From: Streptococcus oralis
GTDB lineage: Bacteria > Bacillota > Bacilli > Lactobacillales > Streptococcaceae
Assembly (NCBI GenBank): GCA_937930605.1
Contig: CALHBZ010000012.1
Coordinates: 1 to 20,020, forward strand
DNA length: 20,020 nucleotides
Reading direction: 5' to 3'
Translations under genes and position numbers: made by a program
Notes under the pieces: generated by a model
What the model saw: only the letters and a program-made list of their open reading frames with translations
Database searches by the model: none
What the model was told of the DNA's origin: nothing
Shown: positions 1 to 7,668 of the stretch, piece by piece
Layout: every line of letters begins with the position of its first letter
How positions within the stretch are numbered: position 1 is the first letter of the stretch

Positions 1-305
1 CATTGAAAGTTCTTCGTGAAAAAGGCTACGAAGGTAAAGAATTGATCTTCGGTATTCGTCCAGAAGATGTGAATGCAGAACCTGCTTTCCTTGAAACTTT
101 CCCAGAATCAGTTGTAAAAGCAACCATCTCTGTATCAGAATTACTTGGTTCAGAATCTCACCTTTACTGCCAAGTTGGTAAAGATGAATTTGTAGCCAAA
201 GTTGACGCTCGTGATTACTTACAAACAGGTGCAACAGTTGAACTTGGATTTGACTTGAACAAAGCACACTTCTTTGATGTAGAAACTGAAAAAACAGTCT
301 ACTAA
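1..305 (+). CDS. msmK: Sugar ABC transporter ATP-binding protein MsmK, C-terminal part (5' end outside window)
   Basis: The frame is open from the left edge and ends in TAA, so this is the last ~100 residues of a longer protein. The motif FGIRPEDV near residue 17 of the visible part is typical of the TOBE/OB-fold regulatory domain at the C-terminus of MalK/UgpC/MsmK-type ATPases. The ending, with AHFFDVETEKTVY, closely resembles streptococcal MsmK. In streptococci MsmK is a shared ATPase that powers several carbohydrate importers (raffinose, maltodextrin, sialic acid systems) from the cytoplasmic face. The Walker and signature motifs lie upstream of the window and cannot be checked. The gene is followed by a strong hairpin terminator, so it ends its transcript here. 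The MsmK assignment rests on the C-terminal sequence alone; another UgpC/MalK family ATPase is possible but less likely. Confidence 0.85.
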   Translation, partial: LKVLREKGYEGKELIFGIRPEDVNAEPAFLETFPESVVKATISVSELLGSESHLYCQVGKDEFVAKVDARDYLQTGATVELGFDLNKAHFFDVETEKTVY

Positions 306-320
306 ACAAATGAAATGTCA

Positions 321-352
321 AAACACTGCTAGATTTCTCTAGCAGTGTTTTT
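321..352 (+). terminator. Intrinsic terminator of msmK
   Basis: Perfect 13-bp inverted repeat, 321-333 with 338-350, loop TTTC, followed by a short T-run (348-352). It lies 15 bases after the msmK stop. Its central 16 bases (328-343) recur in the tpx terminator at 7013-7028. Confidence 0.85.
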
Positions 353-359
353 GGTGGTT

Positions 360-391
360 AAAAAGAAGCAGGACGAGTTTCGTCTTGCTTC
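360..391 (-). terminator. Intrinsic terminator of the cpdB-like gene
   Basis: Inverted repeat 365-375 with 381-391 (one mispair, 5-base loop). Read on the minus strand it is followed by five T's (364-360). It lies directly downstream of the minus-strand gene ending at 399 and faces the msmK terminator. Confidence 0.8.
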
Positions 392-398
392 AATGATG

Positions 399-2792
399 TT
401 ATTCTTCCTTTTTCTTGAGAGAAAGCCCAAACACGGCTAGAATGATACCTAGGAAGGTTAGGATAGATGTTTTCTCACCTGTATTTGGTAAGGTAGTAGC
501 TACTGGATTATTGGTGCTTGGTAAAATAATAGTTTGGCCACCGTTTGAAAGAGTGATTGCATCGCTTTGATTTTGTCCCTGCGTATCTTGGACTTCGTGG
601 TGATTTGTTTCTGCAGGTTCAGCCTTAGGCTCTACATAGAGAAGGCGGTATTCGCCGAATCCTTCTTGGTCGGAACTTGCTAGATATTGAATGTCACCGT
701 CTGTACCAACCAAGTCTTTGGCCTTATCAGCCGTCAAGAAACGAACATCCAGACCTTTTATGCTATTTGTGAAGTGCCAGTTTTTATCTGCACTTGGGTT
801 GATATTTTTCACATCGAGGATATAGTTGATGATAACCTGGCGATTTTCAAGTCCGAGTAGACGATTGAGGTTAGCATCACGAACACCAGGGAATTTACCA
901 TTTGCGCGATAGTTGTTGGTTACCACGATGAATTCCTGATCAGGAGCTACATCTTTTCCTTGGTATTTAAGATTGCGGACACGACTAGCATCTGGATGGA
1001 TCAACTTGCCTTCGCGGTCGTATTTATTTGGTTGGGTGACATCGTACTCATAGGTTACACCGTCAATCACATCAAAATTATAAGTGCGGTAGCTTGGATT
1101 GATTAGCTGTTGCGCTTCTTTTTTAGTTGGATCGATGGTGTTGAACTGACCAGCAGACATTTCCAACCATTCTTTGAGTTGAGCTCCTGTGACTTTTAGA
1201 ATGGCCGTGACATTGTCATAGAGATAGAGATCCGCTACGTTTTTGATGGCGATTGGGCCAGCAGGAATATCCGTATAGGCAGTAGCATCTCCACGAGTTC
1301 CCGCCTTAAATGGTGCAGCAGCCGAGAGAATAGGAAGATTTCCTTCAGGAGTGCCTGCTAGTTCTTTCTTTGCATACCAGATTTGCGCGTTATTGACGAT
1401 TTGGACAGATGGATCGTCCCTGACAAGGGCAAAATAACTCGTGATTGGTGCAGTTGTTGTTCCGACTTGTTGGCGAACGTATTGGATGGTTCCTTCGTGG
1501 GCTGTTTTGGCAATTTCTTTGATTCGTTCATCAGCGTCTTTGGACTTAGTATGAATCTTGCGGATAGAGCCTTTGCTGTTGGCAACAGTCCATTTTCCAT
1601 TTTTGTAAACAAGGTTGAGATCGATAATGCCGAGGTGATCACCGTATTTTCCAGCCATGGTTACAGGAGTACCGTTGATTTTACCATTTACGCCATCAAC
1701 ACCAGCATATTTTTCATAAAAGCCTGTACCATTTCCACTTGGAAATTCAGCGTGCGAATGCCCTGTTACGACTGCATCAACACCAGGTAGACTTGCGATT
1801 TGATAGCCTTCGTTTTCTTCCCCTTTTTCGTACTTATCATCTCCGATACCTGAGTGAGAGAGTACGAGAGTGATGTCTGCACCTGCTTTACGCATTTCAG
1901 GGATAATCTTTTGGATAGCTTCTACAGAGTCGTTGACCTGAATCTTTCCTTCGAGGTTGGCCTTATCCCAGCTGAGAATTTGAGGAGGAACGATTCCAGT
2001 CACTCCAATTTTGACGGTCGTTTTGCGACCATTTTTATCAACAAAGGTTTTGTTGATGATTTTATAGGGGTCATAGACATAAGCACCAGTTTTAGGATCA
2101 ACAACATTGGCATTGACAATCGGCATTCCAGCTGTATCAATAACACGTTTGAGATAGTCTAAGCCGTAGTTAAACTCATGATTTCCAAGTGTTCCAGCTT
2201 CAAAACCAAGCTTTTGAAGTGCTGCATACATAGGGTGCTGTTCCCCTTCTTTGACAGGGTTAACGATGGCCTTGTAAGTTCCAAGTGGCGTTCCTTGGAT
2301 TGTATCTCCATTATCTACGAGAAGTGTATTGCTATTTTCTTTTTTAGCTTCTTCGATGAGAACAGCTGTCTTTGCTAGCCCAACATTCTCAGCGGGTTTG
2401 TCTTGGTAATAATCATAGTTGACTAGATTGGTGTGGAGGTCGGTTGTTGTAAGGATGCGGACATCAACTTCCTGTCCTTCTGTTGGTTGAAGGGCCTTGT
2501 CGTCCGCAAGGCTTCCCTCTTTAGAAGAGGTTGTTTCTGTAGAAGGCTTTGTATTAGTGCTTGTTACTGGTGTAGCATTTTCATCTTGCTTAGTAGGAGC
2601 GTCTGTTTTTTCAGATGCTGTTCCCTTTTCATTTCCAGTAGGTGCAACGGATTTCTCTGATTGATTTGCTACTGGTGTAGATGTTGTGCTAGCATCTGGA
2701 TTTGTAACTTTTTCATCTGCTTGTGCAGTAGAAGCCGCAAATACAGCTGCAGTCAGACCTAAAAGGGCTGCTTGTTTACGAAATGATGACAT
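399..2792 (-). CDS. cpdB: LPXTG cell-wall-anchored 2',3'-cyclic-nucleotide 2'-phosphodiesterase/3'-nucleotidase (CpdB/SntA type)
   Basis: A 797-residue surface enzyme. An N-terminal signal peptide (residues 1-25, likely cleaved after AQA) is followed by a Ser/Thr/Glu-rich spacer to about 108. Next comes a calcineurin-like metallophosphatase domain with metal-ligand motifs DLH (118-120), NGD (161-163), GNHE (203-206), SHS (312-314) and GHSH (344-347). A 5'-nucleotidase C-terminal domain (~440-700) carries DDPSVQIVNNAQ and YNFDVIDGVTYEYD, which match E. coli CpdB closely. The tail has LPNTG (768-772), a hydrophobic segment and KKKEE: a sortase A anchor. Related S. suis SntA and group B streptococcal CdnP degrade extracellular cyclic (di)nucleotides. 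The likely role here is nucleotide scavenging and removal of c-di-AMP at the surface, which is inference. RBS GAGGAG precedes the ATG. The promoter carries a possible PsaR site. A plain ecto-5'-nucleotidase (Nt5e) is the alternative. Confidence 0.9.
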   Translation of the reverse strand: MSSFRKQAALLGLTAAVFAASTAQADEKVTNPDASTTSTPVANQSEKSVAPTGNEKGTASEKTDAPTKQDENATPVTSTNTKPSTETTSSKEGSLADDKALQPTEGQEVDVRILTTTDLHTNLVNYDYYQDKPAENVGLAKTAVLIEEAKKENSNTLLVDNGDTIQGTPLGTYKAIVNPVKEGEQHPMYAALQKLGFEAGTLGNHEFNYGLDYLKRVIDTAGMPIVNANVVDPKTGAYVYDPYKIINKTFVDKNGRKTTVKIGVTGIVPPQILSWDKANLEGKIQVNDSVEAIQKIIPEMRKAGADITLVLSHSGIGDDKYEKGEENEGYQIASLPGVDAVVTGHSHAEFPSGNGTGFYEKYAGVDGVNGKINGTPVTMAGKYGDHLGIIDLNLVYKNGKWTVANSKGSIRKIHTKSKDADERIKEIAKTAHEGTIQYVRQQVGTTTAPITSYFALVRDDPSVQIVNNAQIWYAKKELAGTPEGNLPILSAAAPFKAGTRGDATAYTDIPAGPIAIKNVADLYLYDNVTAILKVTGAQLKEWLEMSAGQFNTIDPTKKEAQQLINPSYRTYNFDVIDGVTYEYDVTQPNKYDREGKLIHPDASRVRNLKYQGKDVAPDQEFIVVTNNYRANGKFPGVRDANLNRLLGLENRQVIINYILDVKNINPSADKNWHFTNSIKGLDVRFLTADKAKDLVGTDGDIQYLASSDQEGFGEYRLLYVEPKAEPAETNHHEVQDTQGQNQSDAITLSNGGQTIILPSTNNPVATTLPNTGEKTSILTFLGIILAVFGLSLKKKEE

Positions 2793-2821
2793 AATAATCT
2801 CCTCAAAAATAGTTTCCCTCT

Positions 2822-2850
2822 ATTATACAGGATAGAAGGAGAATAATCAA
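2822..2850 (-). promoter_or_regulatory. Promoter of the cpdB-like gene
   Basis: On the minus strand, TTGATT (2850-2845), a 17-base spacer and TATAAT (2827-2822), about 30 bases before the start codon. This is a near-consensus sigma-A promoter. Confidence 0.75.
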
Positions 2851-2858
2851 GTTAATTA
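2845..2858 (-). promoter_or_regulatory. Candidate PsaR-type operator at the cpdB-like promoter
   Basis: The minus strand reads AATTAACTTGA (2857-2847), overlapping the -35 box. The same 11 bases sit in the same register over the psaB -35 box (10255-10245), where PsaR-family regulators (PsaR/ScaR/SloR) are known to bind. The second half-site differs (TTATTC instead of CTTAAA), so binding may be weaker or absent. Inference from sequence match only. Confidence 0.4.
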
Positions 2859-3042
2859 CGAATGTTTTTATAAAATTCATAAAAAATGATAGGAAATAGA
2901 GGGTTTGTTTATAAAATTTACTGATTAATTATAGAAATAATAAAATCGCTTTTAATTTATTGCTTTTCTTGAGATCATCGTAAGAGATGGAAGCAAATTA
3001 TAGGATTGTAGAGCTTTTCTAGTTTTCATATCCTTAAAAAAG

Positions 3043-3051
3043 TGATAAAAT
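3043..3051 (+). promoter_or_regulatory. Candidate extended -10 promoter of relA
   Basis: TGATAAAAT (TGn followed by TAAAAT) ends 24 bases before the relA start, which leaves a very short leader. The -35 region (3023-3028, TTTTCA) is only a partial match. The rest of 2859-3042 is AT-rich and shows no other clear signal. Confidence 0.45.
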
Positions 3052-3075
3052 GGTAGGAAGAATTGGAGAGAATAG

Positions 3076-5292
3076 ATGCCGAAAGAAGTGAATTTGACGG
3101 GCGATGAGGTTGTCGCTTTAACGCAAAAATATTTATCGAAAGAAGATGTTGCTTTTGTACATAAAGCCTTGGTTTACGCAGTTGAATGCCATAGTGGTCA
3201 ATATCGTAAATCTGGCGAGCCCTATATTATTCATCCCATTCAGGTGGCAGGGATTTTAGCTAAGCTCAAGCTAGATGCCGTGACAGTTGCCTGTGGGTTT
3301 TTGCATGACGTAGTTGAGGATACGGATGCGACCTTGGATGATTTAGATCAAGAGTTTGGTCATGATGTTCGCATCATTGTTGATGGGGTGACCAAGCTTG
3401 GTAAGGTCGAGTACAAATCGATCGAGGAGCAATTAGCGGAAAATCACCGCAAGATGCTTATGGCTATGTCTGAGGATATTCGCGTTATCTTAGTTAAACT
3501 ATCTGACCGCTTGCATAACATGAGAACACTTAACCACCTGCGAAAAGACAAGCAGGAACGCATTTCCAGAGAAACTATGGAAATCTATGCACCGCTTGCT
3601 CATCGCCTGGGGATTTCCAGTGTCAAGTGGGAGTTGGAAGATTTATCTTTCCGTTACCTCAATCCAACTGAGTTTTACAAGATCACTCACATGATGAAGG
3701 AAAAACGCAGAGAACGTGAGGCTTTGGTCGATGAGGTAGTAACCAAGTTAGAGGAGTACACTTCTGAACGCAATCTCAAAGGGAAAATCTATGGTCGTCC
3801 TAAGCATATCTATTCAATCTATCGCAAGATGCAGGATAAGAAGAAACGCTTTGAGGAAATTTATGACCTGATTGCCATTCGCTGTATCTTAGAGACTCAT
3901 AGTGATGTCTATGCCATGCTGGGCTATGTGCATGAACTTTGGAAACCCATGCCAGGTCGCTTCAAAGACTATATCGCCAACCGAAAGGCTAATGGTTACC
4001 AATCTATCCATACGACTGTTTATGGACCAAAAGGGCCAATTGAATTCCAGATTCGGACTAAGGAAATGCACGAGGTGGCTGAGTACGGGGTAGCGGCTCA
4101 CTGGGCATATAAGAAAGGCATTAAAGGTCAGGTCAACAGCAAGGAATCTGCTATTGGGATGAACTGGATCAAGGAGATGATGGAGCTCCAAGATCAGGCT
4201 GATGATGCCAAGGAATTTGTGGACTCTGTCAAGGAAAACTATCTGGCTGAGGAGATTTACGTCTTTACCCCAGATGGTGCGGTTCGCTCCCTTCCAAAAG
4301 ATTCAGGCCCGATTGACTTTGCCTATGAGATCCATACCAAAGTCGGTGAAAAAGCAACTGGTGCCAAGGTCAATGGCCGTATGGTTCCACTGACAACCAA
4401 GCTCAAGACAGGGGATCAGGTTGAAATTATCACCAACCCCAACTCGTTTGGTCCGAGTCGTGACTGGCTCAACATGGTCAAGACCAGCAAGGCGCGCAAC
4501 AAGATTCGTCAATTCTTTAAAAACCAAGACAAGGAATTATCCGTCAACAAGGGCCGTGAAATGTTGATGGCCCAATTCCAAGAAAACGGCTATGTGGCCA
4601 ATAAGTTTATGGACAAGCGTCACATGGACCAAGTCCTTCAAAAGACCAGCTACAAGACAGAAGAATCTCTCTTTGCAGCCATTGGTTTTGGAGAAATTGG
4701 CGCTATTACTGTCTTTAACCGTTTGACTGAAAAGGAACGTCGTGAGGAAGAACGTGCCAAGGCCAAGGCGGAAGCAGAAGAGCTTGTCAAAGGTGGCGAA
4801 GTCAAGGTTGAAAACAAAGAAACCCTCAAGGTCAAGCATGAGGGTGGTGTGGTGATTGAAGGTGCCTCAGGTCTCCTCGTTCGGATTGCCAAGTGTTGCA
4901 ATCCAGTACCGGGTGACGATATTGTTGGCTACATCACCAAGGGGCGAGGCGTGGCCATTCACCGCGTGGACTGTATGAACCTTCGCGCCCAAGAAAACTA
5001 TGAGCAACGTCTCCTTGATGTGGAATGGGAAGACCAATACTCAAGCAAGGAATACACTGCCCACATCGATATCTACGGCCTCAACCGTACAGGTCTCTTA
5101 AATGATGTTCTGCAAGTTCTTTCCAACACAACTAAGAATATCTCAACCGTTAACGCCCAACCAACCAAGGATATGAAATTTGCCAATATCCATGTGTCCT
5201 TTGGAATCTCAAATCTCTCAACTCTAACAACAGTAGTTGATAAGATTAAAAGTGTGCCAGAGGTCTACTCTGTCAAACGGACCAATGGCTAA
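3076..5292 (+). CDS. relA: Bifunctional (p)ppGpp synthetase/hydrolase, long RelA/SpoT homologue (Rel)
   Basis: A 738-residue cytoplasmic enzyme that makes (p)ppGpp from ATP and GDP/GTP on starved ribosomes and also degrades it. The hydrolase (HD) domain has R44, H53, H77-D78, E81-D82, D144 and N148, the same numbering as the well-studied S. equisimilis Rel, so hydrolysis should be intact. The synthetase domain has GRPKH (240-244), D264, Y308 and E323/Q325, so synthesis should be intact too. TGS (~392-455), helical, zinc-finger (CC at 607-608, H629, C633) and ACT (~660-738) domains follow. RBS GGAGAG lies 6-11 bases before the ATG. dtd starts 29 bases downstream, so the two are probably cotranscribed, the usual arrangement in streptococci. 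Length and domain order are normal and nothing is missing. Confidence 0.97.
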   Translation: MPKEVNLTGDEVVALTQKYLSKEDVAFVHKALVYAVECHSGQYRKSGEPYIIHPIQVAGILAKLKLDAVTVACGFLHDVVEDTDATLDDLDQEFGHDVRIIVDGVTKLGKVEYKSIEEQLAENHRKMLMAMSEDIRVILVKLSDRLHNMRTLNHLRKDKQERISRETMEIYAPLAHRLGISSVKWELEDLSFRYLNPTEFYKITHMMKEKRREREALVDEVVTKLEEYTSERNLKGKIYGRPKHIYSIYRKMQDKKKRFEEIYDLIAIRCILETHSDVYAMLGYVHELWKPMPGRFKDYIANRKANGYQSIHTTVYGPKGPIEFQIRTKEMHEVAEYGVAAHWAYKKGIKGQVNSKESAIGMNWIKEMMELQDQADDAKEFVDSVKENYLAEEIYVFTPDGAVRSLPKDSGPIDFAYEIHTKVGEKATGAKVNGRMVPLTTKLKTGDQVEIITNPNSFGPSRDWLNMVKTSKARNKIRQFFKNQDKELSVNKGREMLMAQFQENGYVANKFMDKRHMDQVLQKTSYKTEESLFAAIGFGEIGAITVFNRLTEKERREEERAKAKAEAEELVKGGEVKVENKETLKVKHEGGVVIEGASGLLVRIAKCCNPVPGDDIVGYITKGRGVAIHRVDCMNLRAQENYEQRLLDVEWEDQYSSKEYTAHIDIYGLNRTGLLNDVLQVLSNTTKNISTVNAQPTKDMKFANIHVSFGISNLSTLTTVVDKIKSVPEVYSVKRTNG

Positions 5293-5321
5293 TTCCTCCC
5301 TCGGTTAATAGAAAGGCTAAT

Positions 5322-5765
5322 ATGAAAATCATCATTCAACGAGTTAAGAAGGCCCAAGTGAGTATCGAAGGTCAGGTTCAGGGGCAGATAGACCAAGGTT
5401 TACTGTTATTAGTTGGAGTAGGTCCAGAGGACCAAGAGGAAGATTTGGATTATGCTGTGAGAAAGCTTGTCAACATGCGGATTTTTTCAGACGCAGAAGG
5501 CAAGATGAATCTGTCTGTTAAGGATATTGAGGGGGAAATCCTTTCGATTTCTCAGTTTACCCTCTTTGCGGATACCAAGAAAGGCAATCGTCCAGCTTTT
5601 ATAGGTGCAGCCAAGCCGGATATGGCAGCTACCTTCTATGAGGCTTTCAACCAAAAGCTAGCTCAGGAAGTGCCCGTTCAGACAGGTATCTTTGGAGCGG
5701 ATATGCAGGTGGAGCTGGTCAATGACGGACCAGTCACCATCATTCTTGATACTAAAAATAGATAA
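5322..5765 (+). CDS. dtd: D-aminoacyl-tRNA deacylase (DTD)
   Basis: A 147-residue protein, the normal length for the family. It hydrolyses D-amino acids (and glycine) wrongly attached to tRNA, protecting translation. Both family signatures are present: SQFT at residues 77-80 and NDGPVT at 134-139, the latter corresponding to the Gly-Pro loop that excludes L-aminoacyl substrates. The start MKIIIQRV is typical, and an AAAGG ribosome binding site lies a few bases upstream. It follows relA by 29 bases in the same direction and ends in a strong terminator, so relA-dtd looks like a two-gene operon. No anomalies. Confidence 0.96.
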   Translation: MKIIIQRVKKAQVSIEGQVQGQIDQGLLLLVGVGPEDQEEDLDYAVRKLVNMRIFSDAEGKMNLSVKDIEGEILSISQFTLFADTKKGNRPAFIGAAKPDMAATFYEAFNQKLAQEVPVQTGIFGADMQVELVNDGPVTIILDTKNR

Positions 5766-5766
5766 G

Positions 5767-5794
5767 AAAACCAAGCCCAGCTGGCTTGGTTTTT
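5767..5794. terminator. Bidirectional terminator between dtd and the facing membrane protein gene
   Basis: Perfect 11-bp arms, 5767-5777 with 5783-5793, loop CAGCT. A T-run follows on the plus strand (5790-5794), and the run of A's at 5767-5770 provides T's on the minus strand. It sits between convergent genes ending at 5765 and 5797. Confidence 0.88.
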
Positions 5795-5796
5795 GT

Positions 5797-6210
5797 TTAT
5801 AGACACTCCCATAAAGAGGTATGTCTGTTGTAAAAGTCTGGATAGTTTTCTCTTAGGTGGCTAGCCGTTATATAGTATAAAGTAGAATGACAGGAAGTAA
5901 AGACTGGAGTAAGAGAGTAGAAATATTGAGGGCCAGTGATCGCTAAAAAGACAAATAATAGAAAGTCAACGGAGAGAATCCCTAAGTAGTAGAGGCGAAC
6001 TTTTTTGTTCATCTGAGGATAAATCTCAGAGAAATGTTTTTTGAGTCGGAAGACTAAGCGAGACAGCAGTAGTCCCTGAGCGAGGATGAAAATGAAGCAA
6101 AAGATCAGACCTCTCTCCAAAGAAAGTTCGTATCGGGGTCTGAAATTTACCAACAGTAGCAAATCGCTGAGTGCAATGGCTGCAAAATGGATTCTAAAGA
6201 GCTTTTTCAT
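5797..6210 (-). CDS. Small integral membrane protein of unknown function
   Basis: A 137-residue protein that I do not recognise. It has about four hydrophobic segments: roughly residues 8-24, 34-54, 72-92 and 96-112, with Arg/Lys-rich loops such as RLKKHF and NKKVR between them. It therefore looks like a four-helix inner-membrane protein with no catalytic motif. Translation signals are good: GGGAGG lies 7 bases before the ATG, and a promoter with 17-base spacing lies upstream. It is a single-gene unit: its 3' end shares a bidirectional terminator with dtd, and the psaR terminator lies upstream. Expression is therefore likely independent of both neighbours. Good signals and a membrane-like composition support a real gene. 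Confidence 0.75.
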   Translation of the reverse strand: MKKLFRIHFAAIALSDLLLLVNFRPRYELSLERGLIFCFIFILAQGLLLSRLVFRLKKHFSEIYPQMNKKVRLYYLGILSVDFLLFVFLAITGPQYFYSLTPVFTSCHSTLYYITASHLRENYPDFYNRHTSLWECL

Positions 6211-6239
6211 AGGAAGACCTCCCTCTTTTATCTATCTTC

Positions 6240-6268
6240 ATTCTACACCAAATGAATGGGAGTTGCAA
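6240..6268 (-). promoter_or_regulatory. Promoter of the small membrane protein gene
   Basis: Minus strand TTGCAA (6268-6263), 17-base spacer, TAGAAT (6245-6240), about 30 bases before the start codon. Confidence 0.6.
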
Positions 6269-6280
6269 CTAACATAATAA

Positions 6281-6308
6281 AAAATCCCTGAAAGGAATTT
6301 CTTTCAGG
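6281..6308 (-). terminator. Terminator of psaR
   Basis: Arms 6287-6294 and 6301-6308 (8 bp, 6-base loop). On the minus strand the hairpin is followed by a run of T's (about 6285-6279). It lies just after the psaR stop at 6318. Confidence 0.8.
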
Positions 6309-6317
6309 AATAAGGGG

Positions 6318-6968
6318 TTAGTTGATTTTTTCGACATAGAGTTGTTTTGCGATATCGATGCTAACTTGGAGGTCTTCACCTTTGTTGACCAGTGTAAAGC
6401 TATTGGAAAAATTATCAAACTGCTTAACTTGGAGTTGGTCACCGATACGAATTGCATGCTTTTCTAAATATTTGAGTAGTTCAAAGCTATCATGAACGCG
6501 AGTCAGAAGATAGGTTCCAGCTTCCTGGACGGCTGCTAGTGGCAGATTATTGATTTCAACCAAAAGTTCTCCCTCAGCTGGTATGGTTCCACCGTGGGGA
6601 CAGGTTTGAGGGAAGCCAAGCAGTTTATCCAGTCTCTTTACAAATAGATCAGAGACAGTGTGCTCTAGGACCTCAGCTTCTTCGTGGATTTGATCGCTGG
6701 TATAGTCTAGATGGTGAACTAGAAAGACTTCAATCAACCGGTGTTTGCGATAGAGTTCTGAGACCAGTTTGAGGCCGATATCTGTCAATAGATAGCCATT
6801 CTCCTTGTCCTTGAGGATGAGATTTTCACTTTTCATACGTTTGATCATCTCTGTTACGGCAGGTGGAGAGACCTGCATACGGGTAGCAATTTCTTTATTG
6901 GTGATTTTTTGCATGTCCGTACCGATTTCATAAATACATTTTAGGTAGTCTTCTTTATTTGGAGTCAT
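6318..6968 (-). CDS. psaR: Manganese-responsive DtxR/MntR-family repressor PsaR
   Basis: A 216-residue regulator that closely resembles pneumococcal PsaR and the orthologues ScaR and SloR. The N-terminal winged helix-turn-helix (TNKEIATRMQVSPPAVTEMIKRM) is followed by the DtxR dimerisation and metal-binding domain (HRLIEVFLVHHLDY, HEEAEVLEH, CPHGGTIP) and a C-terminal SH3-like FeoA domain. The family represses psaBCA and some surface-protein genes when Mn2+ is bound; Zn2+ can antagonise this. The start at MTPNKEDYL (6968) was chosen over two upstream in-frame ATGs (6995, 6986). An AGAGG ribosome binding site lies 6 bases before it, and the best promoter (TGG-TATACT) would start the transcript at or inside the longer frame. 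The gene sits next to tpx and the psa transporter it is expected to control. Confidence 0.93.
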   Translation of the reverse strand: MTPNKEDYLKCIYEIGTDMQKITNKEIATRMQVSPPAVTEMIKRMKSENLILKDKENGYLLTDIGLKLVSELYRKHRLIEVFLVHHLDYTSDQIHEEAEVLEHTVSDLFVKRLDKLLGFPQTCPHGGTIPAEGELLVEINNLPLAAVQEAGTYLLTRVHDSFELLKYLEKHAIRIGDQLQVKQFDNFSNSFTLVNKGEDLQVSIDIAKQLYVEKIN

Positions 6969-6997
6969 TCGTTTCCTCTTGTTCATTCTCTCCATCT

Positions 6998-7006
6998 AGT
7001 ATACCA
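6998..7006 (-). promoter_or_regulatory. Extended -10 promoter of psaR
   Basis: Minus strand TGGTATACT (7006-6998), an extended -10 element without a recognisable -35 box. Its upstream edge abuts the T-run of the tpx terminator. Predicted transcription start is about 6991, which excludes the 6995 ATG as start codon. Confidence 0.55.
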
Positions 7007-7031
7007 AAAAAAGCTAGATTTCTCTAGCTTT
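7006..7031 (-). terminator. Terminator of tpx
   Basis: Perfect 9-bp arms (7010-7018 with 7023-7031). On the minus strand the loop is GAAA and a run of seven T's follows (7012-7006). It shares a 16-base core with the msmK terminator. Confidence 0.88.
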
Positions 7032-7050
7032 CTGCCATAATGCTTGTGAT

Positions 7051-7545
7051 TTAGTCTAGTTCTTTAACTGCGGCAATGGCAGCTTCAAAGTTTGGCTCCG
7101 TGTTGATATTGTCAACGTATTCTACATAACGGATGACATTGTCAGCATCGAGAACAAAGACGGCACGCGCAAGGAGATGCCATTCGTTGATCAAGAGGGC
7201 ATAATCACGACCGAATGAATGGTCAAAGTAGTCTGAAAGCATGATGGCATTGTCAAGGCCTTCAGCCCCACACCAGCGTCCTTGGGCAAATGGTAGGTCC
7301 ATAGAAACGGTAATAACGACGGTATTATCAAGGCTAGCAAGTTCTTGGTTGAAGCGACGAGTTTGCGTTGAGCAGATACCAGTGTCGATAGAAGGGACAA
7401 CACTCAAGACTTTTTTCTTTCCATCAAAGTCAGCTAGCGTTTTTTTAGAGAGATCGGTTGTCGTAAGAGAAAAGTCAAGTGCCTTGTCTCCGACTTGCAG
7501 TTGTTTACCTGTAAAGGTTACAGGATTTCCGAGAAAAGTGGTCAT
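7051..7545 (-). CDS. tpx: Thiol peroxidase Tpx (PsaD)
   Basis: A 164-residue atypical 2-Cys peroxiredoxin that reduces H2O2 and alkyl hydroperoxides using thioredoxin. The peroxidatic cysteine is C58 in DTGICSTQT, with T55 in the active-site triad. The resolving cysteine is C92 in GRWCGAEG. R128 in [10 protein letters not shown] matches the family Arg. In pneumococci this gene follows psaA and was named psaD; here it also lies directly after psaA, but a terminator separates them and a promoter-like sequence precedes tpx, so it can be transcribed on its own. GGAG lies 7 bases before the ATG. Placement beside the Mn importer makes sense, because Mn2+ and peroxidases together limit damage from self-made H2O2. 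Confidence 0.96.
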   Translation of the reverse strand: MTTFLGNPVTFTGKQLQVGDKALDFSLTTTDLSKKTLADFDGKKKVLSVVPSIDTGICSTQTRRFNQELASLDNTVVITVSMDLPFAQGRWCGAEGLDNAIMLSDYFDHSFGRDYALLINEWHLLARAVFVLDADNVIRYVEYVDNINTEPNFEAAIAAVKELD

Positions 7546-7572
7546 GAAACTACTCCATTCTTTTTTTCTTTT

Positions 7573-7602
7573 ATTTTACCGAGAATTGTCAGATTTTTCC
7601 AA
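7573..7602 (-). promoter_or_regulatory. Candidate promoter of tpx
   Basis: Minus strand TTGGAA (7602-7597), 18-base spacer, TAAAAT (7578-7573), about 28 bases before the start codon. Confidence 0.4.
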
Positions 7603-7627
7603 TGATTTGACCGGAAATTAAAAGATA

Positions 7628-7662
7628 AAAAAAACGCCTGTTCATGTGAGAACGACGTTTTT
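7628..7662 (-). terminator. Terminator of psaBCA
   Basis: Outer arms 7630-7636 and 7656-7662, inner arms GTTC/GAAC (7640-7643, 7650-7653). On the minus strand a run of T's follows. It lies immediately after the psaA stop and separates psaA from tpx, though read-through is possible. Confidence 0.8.
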
Positions 7663-7668
7663 AATGGA

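Noticed and set aside
1383..1790. Plus-strand open frame of 135 codons inside the cpdB-like gene, with other plus-strand frames nearby.
   Set aside because: Antisense shadow of a strongly supported gene; no ribosome binding site and no recognisable domain.
2793..3075. Possible riboswitch or T-box in the leader before relA or the cpdB-like gene.
   Set aside because: Only AT-rich sequence without conserved structured motifs; the promoters lie close to the genes and leave short leaders.
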